64,000 nt of DNA, from assembly GCA_002293475.1 (NCBI GenBank), contig DBDG01000059.1, positions 1-64,000 of the forward strand. The letters are read 5' to 3'. Both the position numbers and the translations under genes were made by a program. The notes below the pieces were generated by a model. That model had not been told where the DNA came from. It did not search any database and saw only the letters and a program-made list of their open reading frames with translations. How positions within the stretch are numbered: position 1 is the stretch's first letter; each line of letters starts with the position of its first letter. The DNA comes from Lachnospiraceae bacterium UBA938. GTDB taxonomy: Bacteria; Bacillota; Clostridia; Lachnospirales; Lachnospiraceae. Below are positions 35,301-42,322 of the stretch, piece after piece.

Positions 35301-37769
35301 TCTGGCTTGCCGGACGGAACGGAATTGCGTCAGTATCATATTAAACTGGCCGGGACAAGCCTGCAAGACCATCAGGTATATCATCGCCTGACAATACCCG
35401 GATCATATTTTATATCGCAGGTAATGCAGTTTGCCATGCATAAATTTCCGCAAGCAGCCTTTGAATTATCCGATATTAGTTTTTTTCAAGCGATGGTTCC
35501 GGACGAAAATGTCCCGGTAAAAGAAATGATAACAGCAAGAAAAAATGACACCGGATATGTAATTGACATCTGTTCGGCTTATGGCAATCAGGATGAATTC
35601 ATCAAGAACGCGGCAATAACTGTTACCCCTAGGCAAGATTTACATGTCCGCATGGAGCCGGAACGGATGCCGGAACGGTCGGATTACGGCCGCCATGTTG
35701 AAAGGGCTAAGATCATTGAGATCCAGGCAAAAATAGGGCTGCAGCTAGGCGGCTCGTTCAATTGGATGCAAGACATCTGGGTGGGAGAAGACAGTGCTTT
35801 TGCTGAGTTGGCCAATGATGATTTTGCGATGCTTAAGGAAAACTATGGAACTCCACCGGGACTGATAGATACTTCGGCGCAAGTCTTGGGTTTTATTAAA
35901 AATAGCACGCAAGAAGAAGCCGGAGCCTACATACCGTTGACAATCAACCGGCTGATCCAGTATCAAAATCTTAAAAACCGATTATATTGCCTAGTTCGTA
36001 ATGTTAAGGAAAACGGCTTAATGCTTGTTGGCGATATTTTATATTGTGATCCCGATACCGGCCAAAAGGTATTGGAATTTCAAGGGATGACGCTTATGAA
36101 AGCAGACAGGAACAAACTTGGCAGCATCAAATCAAATAATAGCATGATATATGAAGAAAGCTGGGACGATTTTAGTGACGGGATTAGCGCAGAAGCGATC
36201 TCTTGCCGGTCGGCTGTCGAAATCAGGCTGGGTATTGACACAAAGAAAATCATTATTTCTAAGTACCGGGCGGCAGAAAAGGAATGGCTCATTCTAGACA
36301 AGATTGTGCTGGACTGGGAAGATAAAGCAGCTTGGAAAGAGGCGGTTATCAAGGAGATCAACTGTCCGGAACAGCTTTTGGTTATTTTATCCGACTCATC
36401 AGTGGGTTTACCTAGGCAGGTTCCGGTGGCGCGAATATCCGAAATAAATATATTGATCACACATTATTATTTAGAACTGTTTACCTTATTACATAAAATA
36501 GATTTCTCCAGCCATGTTCTATGCGTTGTTACCAATCAGGTATATAGCCGGGACGCTGCCGCAAATCTTTTTGGAAGCCTAGTCTGGGGAATGGTTCGCT
36601 CCATTCAATTAGAGCTGGCAGAGGAAAAGATAGTTTTGCTGGATAGTGACAGAAGTGCCTTTAATTTACTGCCAGTGCTAGGGAAGTTGGTAAGAAACCA
36701 TATTATGCAAGTGACATATTATCAAGGCACGATAAGAACCCCCTCCCTTGCTACCACAAAAGCTGACGAGCTGTCATCTTCTGCTTATCGCTTTGCGGCT
36801 GAGAAAAGTTATCTTGTCATCGGCGGATTCGGGGCATTAGGCTTAGAAACATGCAAATACATGATTGAAGCAGGGGTGCGGAGATTAATTGTAATTGGCA
36901 GCAGCAGTCAGGAACAAAGGCAGCCGGAATATGATTCCCTGCATGAGATGCAGGATGGTTTAGATTTGCGTTATTATCAACTGGATATTGCTGCCGATAG
37001 CGCCGCCGCAGAGCTTTATCCGATTTTATCCGCGGAAAATCGTCTGGGTGGAATTATATATGCGGCAGGCGTAGTAAAAGATAAGATGTTCGCAAATTAT
37101 ACTGATGATGAGATCCGGTCTGTTTACGGGGCTAAGATCAACGGAATGCTGACATTGGCAAAGATTCTCGACAATATAGAATATGATTTCTGTGTCGGAT
37201 ATTCTTCTGTTGTAGGGGTAATCGGCGCGGCCGGCCAGTCGGTCTATGGTGCCGCCAATAGCTTTATTGATGCCCTTTGCCGCAGTAAACGGGCGCAAGG
37301 TAAAAATATGTTTACGATCCAGTGGGGGCCTTGGTCGGAGATCGGCATGTTTTCTAAAGTCAATAATTTAGCGGTCAAACGCTTTGCTGACCGTAAGATA
37401 TTTGCTATGGAGCCCCAAGAAGCAATGGCGCGATTTCTAGTGAGCCTAAAACGGGGTACCAATCAAATGATCGTGAATAATAAGCAGATCGCTTTAGAAA
37501 AAAAGGGAAACATCACGGTATTTGACCATGTTGAAGAATCCGTAAAGGAAAGATTAAAGAAAATCGTCGCCCAGGCGATAGGAACGGAACAAGCTGGACA
37601 GATAGAGGAAAGCCGCCGCTTAATGGATTTTGGTATTGACTCGCTGCTAATGATTGAGATCAGAATAAAGATAAATAAAATCTTTCATGTGTCCATAACG
37701 TTAGATGAGTTCTTTAATGAGATGACAATTGAGAAATTAGCGGCAAGGATTGAATACACCAGTAAATAA
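32310..37769 (+). CDS. Trans-AT polyketide synthase: KS-(AT0)-DH-DH-KR-ACP
   Basis: 1819 residues. KS (~5-430) has Cys180 (TACSSS), EAHGTGT and TNMGHLE. The linker and AT relic run from ~430 to 710, ending in FLPGYEFDNRYYWL. Two hot-dog DH-like units follow. DH-a has His754 and Asp909 (LDSASQ). DH-b has His1021 and Asp1187 (IDTSAQ). In both, the HxxxGxxxxP motif has His instead of Gly, and DH-a also lacks the Pro. KR (~1495-1690) has GGFGALG, Ser/Tyr (SSVVGVIGAAGQSVYGAAN) and WGPWSEIGM. The ACP at the C-terminus has Ser1778 in FGIDSLLM. It extends the NRPS product once, with reduction and dehydration or a related DH-type reaction. It is the last assembly-line gene here, and no thioesterase, reductase or condensation domain terminates it. 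Confidence 0.93.
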   Translation: MRELKDNDIAIIGYAFELPEGINTNEKLWDVLKNRQDLVREIPAKRWDWRQIYDENPQAEGKSYSYHGAFLKDIEQFDPSAFRIMPVEAKSMDPQQRLVLQAAWHAMENSYLNIEQLKHSDTGVFIGATMVDYLQLQVRMDEGKHIDRYTHFGSILNDISGRVSYVFGFRGPSLTIDTACSSSLTAIDAAIKALKEGDCEMALAGGVNVILTEEMYIKLARAEMLSKTGACKTFDDTADGYVRGEGCGILVLQNLKNARETGKRILAVIRGSSINHNGNSGGLTVPSGKSQTMLLQSCLKKAGVKPEEIDYVEAHGTGTQLGDKIEVNALQDVFKGRKNPLLIGSIKTNMGHLESAAGVAGVIKVLLCMEHNELVPGLHLKHKNTKINWDDSPVDVLKENILWEKTIKLAGVSAFGASGTNGHIIMQKYQDEQPAVDTKATGKIYLAVSAKSKISLQKILISLSTFIKDKEERELHEIARIYNVTRSGYEERVVVSGVDKDELVAALNGKIDEALQPEKPKEVQDASICVLLCNLGNSRKAYEQLEAFSFTYRQLSKEMQEQLSLPTEDKSDIMRGIAFCRYVAGIGFKKYQIAGDELVKFQVMLASKDSPAYETEIERYLNKEAALSEELAGFISKIYVWSDCAAADNQYWPEILLENAALQYQTGAKIRWEYFYDINKIKLLFLPGYEFDNRYYWLNHQRHLIDDLNRADRSSEYLTMIKPSAIDDDGQEEADNGQGYRFRLRRATRLVEQHQIGHREVLVGSFQIILIKELASRLLGDRVVIKDLFFVQTIEPETERLLKLRLEANPETGTGRYDGRIWELSDDNEWVTKTLFACLIKKDGYASDTAAGDEEFRGEIIGEQTFYHALFHAGLYLGSDYQIMDAVVKGEREAIAVLKKTDFEPAVLDSASQLLYLFRGQGTDLYLPYYFASYEQWETLKRVNRVEARLLNVTEDEITAELSYYTDSCLTARFNDYHLKKIKKRELWSLDHIIGKRSGLPDGTELRQYHIKLAGTSLQDHQVYHRLTIPGSYFISQVMQFAMHKFPQAAFELSDISFFQAMVPDENVPVKEMITARKNDTGYVIDICSAYGNQDEFIKNAAITVTPRQDLHVRMEPERMPERSDYGRHVERAKIIEIQAKIGLQLGGSFNWMQDIWVGEDSAFAELANDDFAMLKENYGTPPGLIDTSAQVLGFIKNSTQEEAGAYIPLTINRLIQYQNLKNRLYCLVRNVKENGLMLVGDILYCDPDTGQKVLEFQGMTLMKADRNKLGSIKSNNSMIYEESWDDFSDGISAEAISCRSAVEIRLGIDTKKIIISKYRAAEKEWLILDKIVLDWEDKAAWKEAVIKEINCPEQLLVILSDSSVGLPRQVPVARISEINILITHYYLELFTLLHKIDFSSHVLCVVTNQVYSRDAAANLFGSLVWGMVRSIQLELAEEKIVLLDSDRSAFNLLPVLGKLVRNHIMQVTYYQGTIRTPSLATTKADELSSSAYRFAAEKSYLVIGGFGALGLETCKYMIEAGVRRLIVIGSSSQEQRQPEYDSLHEMQDGLDLRYYQLDIAADSAAAELYPILSAENRLGGIIYAAGVVKDKMFANYTDDEIRSVYGAKINGMLTLAKILDNIEYDFCVGYSSVVGVIGAAGQSVYGAANSFIDALCRSKRAQGKNMFTIQWGPWSEIGMFSKVNNLAVKRFADRKIFAMEPQEAMARFLVSLKRGTNQMIVNNKQIALEKKGNITVFDHVEESVKERLKKIVAQAIGTEQAGQIEESRRLMDFGIDSLLMIEIRIKINKIFHVSITLDEFFNEMTIEKLAARIEYTSK

Positions 37770-37770
37770 A

Positions 37771-37816
37771 AAAGCCAGTGTTTCCGCGCCTTCCGCGTAT
37801 GCACTGGCTTTTCTTT
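37771..37816. terminator. Bidirectional terminator between the PKS cluster and tRNA-Trp
   Basis: The stem AAAGCCAGTG (37771-37780) / CACTGGCTTT (37802-37811) is flanked by A-run and T-run on opposite sides, so it works for the PKS operon on + and the tRNA on -. Confidence 0.88.
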
Positions 37817-37819
37817 AAG

Positions 37820-37890
37820 CAGGGGAAGAGGGATTCGAACCCCCGTGAACGGTTTTGGAGACCGTCATACTGCCGCTGTATGATTCCCCT
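37820..37890 (-). tRNA. trnW: tRNA-Trp (anticodon CCA)
   Basis: On the minus strand the cloverleaf is clear: acceptor AGGGGAA/TTCCCCT, a short D arm ATAC...GTAT, anticodon stem ACGGT-CTCCAAA-ACCGT with anticodon CCA, T arm GGGGG-TTCGAAT-CCCTC, and discriminator G (complement of 37820). The CCA end is not encoded. It has its own promoter and shares the bidirectional terminator. Confidence 0.95.
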
Positions 37891-37927
37891 GAGCGTCGGC
37901 AGATAAGCTGATAAACTGACGAAATCT

Positions 37928-37957
37928 ATTATATATTACTGCACTGTCATCTGTCAA
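37928..37957 (-). promoter_or_regulatory. tRNA-Trp promoter
   Basis: On the minus strand, TTGACA (complement of 37952-37957), an 18-nt spacer and TATAAT (complement of 37928-37933) lie just upstream of the tRNA. Confidence 0.85.
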
Positions 37958-38083
37958 CGAGAAATTACCGAGAAACCTATAGGCCATCCCTCGGACTGCC
38001 ATTCATCAGCTTCGCAGACAGCGAATTTAATTCATCGAGAAGCAGCACTCAGATCATCTTTTGGTTACTGTTAAACAGCCGTC

Positions 38084-38110
38084 ACACAATCCTGCCCGCC
38101 GCATATAATA
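38084..38110 (+). promoter_or_regulatory. Possible sporulation (sigma-K-like) promoter
   Basis: AC (38084-38085), a 16-nt spacer and CATATAATA (38102-38110) fit the late mother-cell consensus AC-(16/17)-CATAnnnTA. No good sigma-A -35 is present. The match is short and could be chance. The rest of the 340-bp gap (37891-38232) shows no gene. Confidence 0.3.
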
Positions 38111-38232
38111 AAGTAACGCGTGATTTTTCAGAGTTCACCTTCTGCTTGTATTGTGCCAAAAAGCAGGAGGGCAGCGTTAATACAGGGAATTCTACTGTAA
38201 AAAGTGACAAAAGAAAAACAGGAGGAACTATT

Positions 38233-39456
38233 ATGTCAATGCAAAGTACTAAGGTACCATCAAGTGAACTGAGCGGCGCGGAAGCAGCTGTAGTAACCAG
38301 CAACGAAAATATCGTTTCCTTTACTACCGGAGCGGTTAACTGGACGATGCCGACAACCTGGCCTTTTGTTATCAGTGCCTTGGATTTAAGCGGCATGGGA
38401 GCAAGCCTGAAACTGGCAGCGGATTTTTTGCAGGTAATTATGAATGTAGCTTCTACGGTAACTTCTCCGCTTTATATGGTATTTAACCCGTTGCTTTCAG
38501 TTTTTCAGCAGATCCTCGAGGCTACGCATCTGGCCTATGTACCGGATATGGCTTCCTTGCTGGCCATGCTGACACAGTTTAGCGGCGTGGCCAACACCCC
38601 CAATGTAAGCTTGAAATTAAACTCGACTATCGGCTTGGCCAATGTCGGAACCCACATCCAGCTTGGCAGCACCGACATTGATATCTGGCGGGGCATGGTC
38701 GCCGGTCCGCCATTCCCGATTGTAATGCCCAGAGACGGCCAGGTAACCAGTTTTGCTGCTGATTTCAACGCCTTAGCGGCCGTTAATCCTCAGCAGGTAC
38801 TGAATATCATCCCGGGACTTACCGAGCTTCTGGATATACTGACCAGTATTTTCGGGGTAATAAGCGGGGCTATCAGCGGATTGAGTTTTCTTTTAAAACC
38901 GATATTAGAAGGACTGCTTGAACCATTTGGCTTGACAACAGACATTCCGACGATACCGGATATTGCCGCCGATTTCGCCGAAACAGGCTACACTACCGGT
39001 CAGACGGTCAATATAACGGCAACCTTGTGGCAGGTACCCAATACGATGGCAGCGGATCCGAACCAAGTCAATATGGATCCGGTAACCAGCAGCTTTATCG
39101 GTGCCCCTGTGGAAATGTCGATCGGACACGGTTCCAGCGGTATCGGGGGAACAACCCCGATCTGTAAGATCAACCTCGGCGGAATCGAGCTGGCGCATCT
39201 GGCGCCATGGGATGCCACGACTTCGCTTCCGGGCACGGCTTTGAATGCCATAGCTTCCGTGCTGGGATTAAACGGCGCCGCCAGTGTCAGTGCGGCTGAA
39301 AGTGGCCAGTTTGCTTCCTCGCTGGTAGTGCTTCCGGAGCCGCTGGCAGTTAACCAAGGTGATTCTTTATATGTAGAGTTTGCGATTGAATCCCCTATTG
39401 CCCTTGCTGTCGCCATTGCTGCGCCAAATATGAGCGCCAATATCACTTATATTTAA
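38233..39456 (+). CDS. Unrecognised Ala/Thr/Ser-rich protein, possible spore-surface jelly-roll protein
   Basis: About 407 residues, starting at ATG 38233 with a very strong AGGAGG; the frame upstream to 38146 lacks a site. I do not recognise a named family. It has no signal peptide, only one Cys and few charged residues, with hydrophobic stretches in the first half (SALDLSGMGASLKLAADFLQVI, ILTSIFGVISGAISGLSFLL). The last ~150 residues alternate beta strands (GQTVNITATLWQVP, MSIGHGSSGIGG, VNQGDSLYVEFAIESP, AAPNMSANITY). They resemble the BclA-type C-terminal beta-sandwich of exosporium filaments. The promoter pattern and lack of a secretion signal fit a spore-coat protein, but this is inference. 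It is monocistronic with its own terminator. Confidence 0.55.
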   Translation: MSMQSTKVPSSELSGAEAAVVTSNENIVSFTTGAVNWTMPTTWPFVISALDLSGMGASLKLAADFLQVIMNVASTVTSPLYMVFNPLLSVFQQILEATHLAYVPDMASLLAMLTQFSGVANTPNVSLKLNSTIGLANVGTHIQLGSTDIDIWRGMVAGPPFPIVMPRDGQVTSFAADFNALAAVNPQQVLNIIPGLTELLDILTSIFGVISGAISGLSFLLKPILEGLLEPFGLTTDIPTIPDIAADFAETGYTTGQTVNITATLWQVPNTMAADPNQVNMDPVTSSFIGAPVEMSIGHGSSGIGGTTPICKINLGGIELAHLAPWDATTSLPGTALNAIASVLGLNGAASVSAAESGQFASSLVVLPEPLAVNQGDSLYVEFAIESPIALAVAIAAPNMSANITYI

Positions 39457-39530
39457 CTAAATTATTTAATTGAATAATACGGATTAAAAGGTCATGCTTG
39501 TCATGCATGCAACCGACCCATTGATTTAAT

Positions 39531-39567
39531 AAAGCTGTGTCAAGATTGGATATCTTGGCACAGCTTT
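39531..39567. terminator. Shared terminator between convergent genes
   Basis: A 15-bp stem with one mismatch, AAAGCTGTGTCAAGA (39531-39545) / TCTTGGCACAGCTTT (39553-39567), lies between the 38233 gene (+) and the MFS gene (-). Confidence 0.8.
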
Positions 39568-39604
39568 CTAAATATATTCCCAAGTTGCGTTGCATTTTCG
39601 TCTG

Positions 39605-40816
39605 TTACTCAACCTTGCCCGGCTTTACCAGCATGAAGGACACAATCAGTCCAACGATGTATAGAGCCGCGGTCACATACAGGACATGATTATAGGACTG
39701 ACCGGTCATGTTTAGGATCAGAGAGCTCAACTGATTGCCGGCGATTCCAGCAAAAGCCCATGCGGAAAGTGCCAGTCCGTGTACCGCACTAATCGTTTTC
39801 ATCCCGAAACGGTCGGAAAGCAGCGTGGGAAGATTACTGAATCCGCCGCCGTATCCAGCATTGACTACACATAACAGGATGATGACCAGAATGTCGAGCT
39901 GGCTGGTTATGCCGTTGGTGACAAAGGTAATGACCGAGAAGCCGGCCGATAAGATGAAAATCAGCTTGTATATCGTGTTCCGGTCTTTTAACTTGTCGGC
40001 TGCCGCCGACAAGCCGATCCGTCCGAAAGCATTGAAGAGAGCCGTCATGGAACAAAGGAAAGTAATCATGGACGCACCGATGCCGGCCGCGGTGTAGATG
40101 TATTTCTCTTGGGAAATAATCGCCAGCCCGCAGGTGATGTTTAAGAAAAACATTAGCCATATTCCGATAAAGGTTTTATTTTTAAAGATATCCGTAACTT
40201 TTGCATCGGATTTTTTGTGCGGTTCTTCGACCCAGCCGTCAGGTTTTTTAAGTAGCAGATGGCCGCAGTACATCATAATAAAATAAATGACCGCTAGGAT
40301 ATAAAACATATTTACGACCCCGAAATTACTGATAAGAGAAGCCATGATGGGACTGGCAATCATCTTGGCCAGACCGAAGCCGGCTACGGCCAGGCCGGTA
40401 GCTAGGCCTTTCTGTTCTTTGAACCAGAGCATCAGCGTCTTGACTGGGGACAGATAACCGAAGCCGAGGCCGATCCCCATGATCACTCCGTAGAAAATAA
40501 AGATGCCGGGCAGGGATTTAAGATAAACGCACACGCCGGTGCCCACCATCCCGGCCGTAAAGCAGACTGCGGAGATCAGCGAGGACTTATGGATGTTTTT
40601 CTCCACGATATTACCGCCGAAAGCCGCCGACATCCCTAAGAAGAAGATAGCTAGGCTGAAAGCCCATTCCACCGGTGCCACATTGGTGCCGTAACCGATG
40701 GCATCGGCAATCTCCCCTTTGATCTGTGACCAGCAATATACGGTACCGATACTGCAGTGAATCAGCAGAGCCGGAATAGCCGCCCGTACCCATTTGTTAT
40801 TCGATAATTTCTTCAT
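39605..40816 (-). CDS. OFA-type MFS transporter (oxalate/formate antiporter family)
   Basis: 403 residues with about 12 hydrophobic segments. The N-terminus (NNKWVRAAIPALLIHCSIGTVYCWSQIKGEI) and GLGFGYLSPVKTLMLWFKEQKGLATGLAVAGFGLAKMIASP are characteristic of the OFA branch of the major facilitator superfamily, which exchanges small monocarboxylates or dicarboxylates. The substrate cannot be deduced. GGAAAGTGAG precedes the ATG on the minus strand. Convergent with the preceding gene and divergent from the DUF6508-like gene. Confidence 0.88.
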   Translation of the reverse strand: MKKLSNNKWVRAAIPALLIHCSIGTVYCWSQIKGEIADAIGYGTNVAPVEWAFSLAIFFLGMSAAFGGNIVEKNIHKSSLISAVCFTAGMVGTGVCVYLKSLPGIFIFYGVIMGIGLGFGYLSPVKTLMLWFKEQKGLATGLAVAGFGLAKMIASPIMASLISNFGVVNMFYILAVIYFIMMYCGHLLLKKPDGWVEEPHKKSDAKVTDIFKNKTFIGIWLMFFLNITCGLAIISQEKYIYTAAGIGASMITFLCSMTALFNAFGRIGLSAAADKLKDRNTIYKLIFILSAGFSVITFVTNGITSQLDILVIILLCVVNAGYGGGFSNLPTLLSDRFGMKTISAVHGLALSAWAFAGIAGNQLSSLILNMTGQSYNHVLYVTAALYIVGLIVSFMLVKPGKVE

Positions 40817-41171
40817 AAGTAAATCTCACTTTCCTATGATGGAATCCCTGTCAGATAATCCCTGCCAATTAATTAGTGTCCAATAAAACCTCGACCGATA
40901 ATTCCTCGGCATACAATTCCTGTCATTAATCGGATTCCTGTCATATCATCTCTTTAACTCCTTATATAAGATCCCGTCAGCAAGGATAAATCAGTATTGA
41001 TGCTGCTTGAATCAATAGCTATTATACATCAATGCTGCAAGTTTTCCAATAACAATTTAAGCAAATAATAATATCTTGACATAAACAATGTTTCACATTT
41101 AATGATTTTATGGTAATATAGGTTATGAAAGCGGGGTAAAGCAACGGATTGACGGGAGGAATAAGGGAAGC
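40817..41171. other. Divergent intergenic region
   Basis: 355 bp between the MFS gene (-) and the DUF6508-like gene (+). It contains several short repeats of a CCTGTCA/ATTCCT theme (40848-40950) with no clear meaning and an AT-rich right half with a possible + strand promoter. No coding sequence or RNA structure is apparent. Confidence 0.5.
41076..41104 (+). promoter_or_regulatory. Possible promoter for the DUF6508-like/TetR genes
   Basis: A consensus TTGACA (41076-41081) is followed after 17 nt by a weak TTAATG. It lies in AT-rich DNA about 70 bp before the gene. Confidence 0.4.
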
Positions 41172-41630
41172 ATGGATAATGATAAAGCTTACAGACTTCA
41201 GAAAATAGCGGAATATCGAGTTGATTTCGATCCCTTTTTCCGCTATATACCATGGCTGGAAGAACGTAAGGGCAAGCGCCAGTCGCGGTTGTATGACGGC
41301 GGCGATATCAGCCACTCGGTATCGATCCCGGTTTATGACGGCACGCTGCTTAACTTTGTCAAAGGCATGCAGGCCACCGGCCTGATGGACCGCAATTATC
41401 CTTATATCTATTCAAACCGTAATATGATAACGGCGGAGGACGAGCTGTATCAGATCAGTCAGGCGGGGCTCAAAGATATGGAGGTAATCCTCGGCATCCT
41501 GTCCAAATATGTGCTTGGCGGGATGACTAGGGGCAAGTTATGGACAGATGCGGTAGAAAACGGCCTTTTTTATCATGCTTTGGTAAGAATAAAGGAAATC
41601 CTTGAAGTATGGGATGAACCACTCGTATAG
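41172..41630 (+). CDS. DUF6508-like conserved protein
   Basis: 152 residues, cytoplasmic, no membrane segment. It has the pattern of the DUF6508 family: a short aromatic N-terminal region (FDPFFRYIPWLEE), a VYDGTLLNFVKGMQATGLMDRNYPY motif, and a C-terminal helical part (ILGILSKYVLGGMTRGKLWTDAVENGLFYHALVRIKEI). Function unknown. The downstream TetR gene follows after 34 bp and is probably cotranscribed. The start has GGGAGGAA about 10 nt upstream. Confidence 0.7.
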   Translation: MDNDKAYRLQKIAEYRVDFDPFFRYIPWLEERKGKRQSRLYDGGDISHSVSIPVYDGTLLNFVKGMQATGLMDRNYPYIYSNRNMITAEDELYQISQAGLKDMEVILGILSKYVLGGMTRGKLWTDAVENGLFYHALVRIKEILEVWDEPLV

Positions 41631-41664
41631 TCAGGAGCAGTGACAGGAACGGACAGGAGCGGGT

Positions 41665-42246
41665 ATGGGAGATAAATCAGAACAAAAGAAGAATTACATA
41701 TTGGATATGGCTAAGAAAGTTTTTGTCGAAAAAGGCTTTCTGAGTGTCACCATGCAGGACATCGTCGAAGCGTGTGACATCAGCCGCGGCGGACTTTATT
41801 TATATTTCGGCAGTACTGAAGAAATCTTTGCGGAGGTGCTCAAGCTCTCGCAGGCGGAAGAGGACGGGCCGTTTACGGACGGGCTGCCGCCGGAGGCGAC
41901 AGTTTCCGACATCCTTGCTTATTTTTTTAAGGAACAGAAAAGAGAAATTCTCCGCAAAAAGAACTCGCTTACCGTGGCGCTCTACGAATATTACTTCCGT
42001 GGCCGGGTCGCCAAGAAAGACAATTTAATAAAACGTCAGTTTGATGCCGGAGTCATCATCCTAGAGAACTTGATCCGGGACGGCATCCGTGCAGGTGAGT
42101 TTTATTGTGAGAATCCCCACGGGGCGGCCAGCAATATTATGTACGTCTTGGAAGGGCTCCGGATTGCCGCAAAGACAATCGGTATTTCCGAAGCGGCGGT
42201 CGACAAAGAACTGTTTTATATCATGCAGGGTTTGGTATTTGAGTAA
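41665..42246 (+). CDS. TetR-family transcriptional regulator
   Basis: 193 residues. A classical TetR N-terminal HTH (KNYILDMAKKVFVEKGFLSVTMQDIVEACDISRGGLYLYFGSTEEIF) is followed by a helical ligand-binding domain without recognisable specificity. It sits between the DUF6508-like gene and purL; the divergent MFS transporter is a plausible target. Confidence 0.92.
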   Translation: MGDKSEQKKNYILDMAKKVFVEKGFLSVTMQDIVEACDISRGGLYLYFGSTEEIFAEVLKLSQAEEDGPFTDGLPPEATVSDILAYFFKEQKREILRKKNSLTVALYEYYFRGRVAKKDNLIKRQFDAGVIILENLIRDGIRAGEFYCENPHGAASNIMYVLEGLRIAAKTIGISEAAVDKELFYIMQGLVFE

Positions 42247-42322
42247 TTAAAGCAACAATTTATTAAGTAAACATATTATAGTTGTTTAAAACATAACAGA
42301 AACAAGGAGCAGAATATTTATC

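Noticed and set aside
42247..42322. Purine riboswitch before purL
   Set aside because: The gap is only 76 bp and AT-rich with no aptamer-like paired elements.
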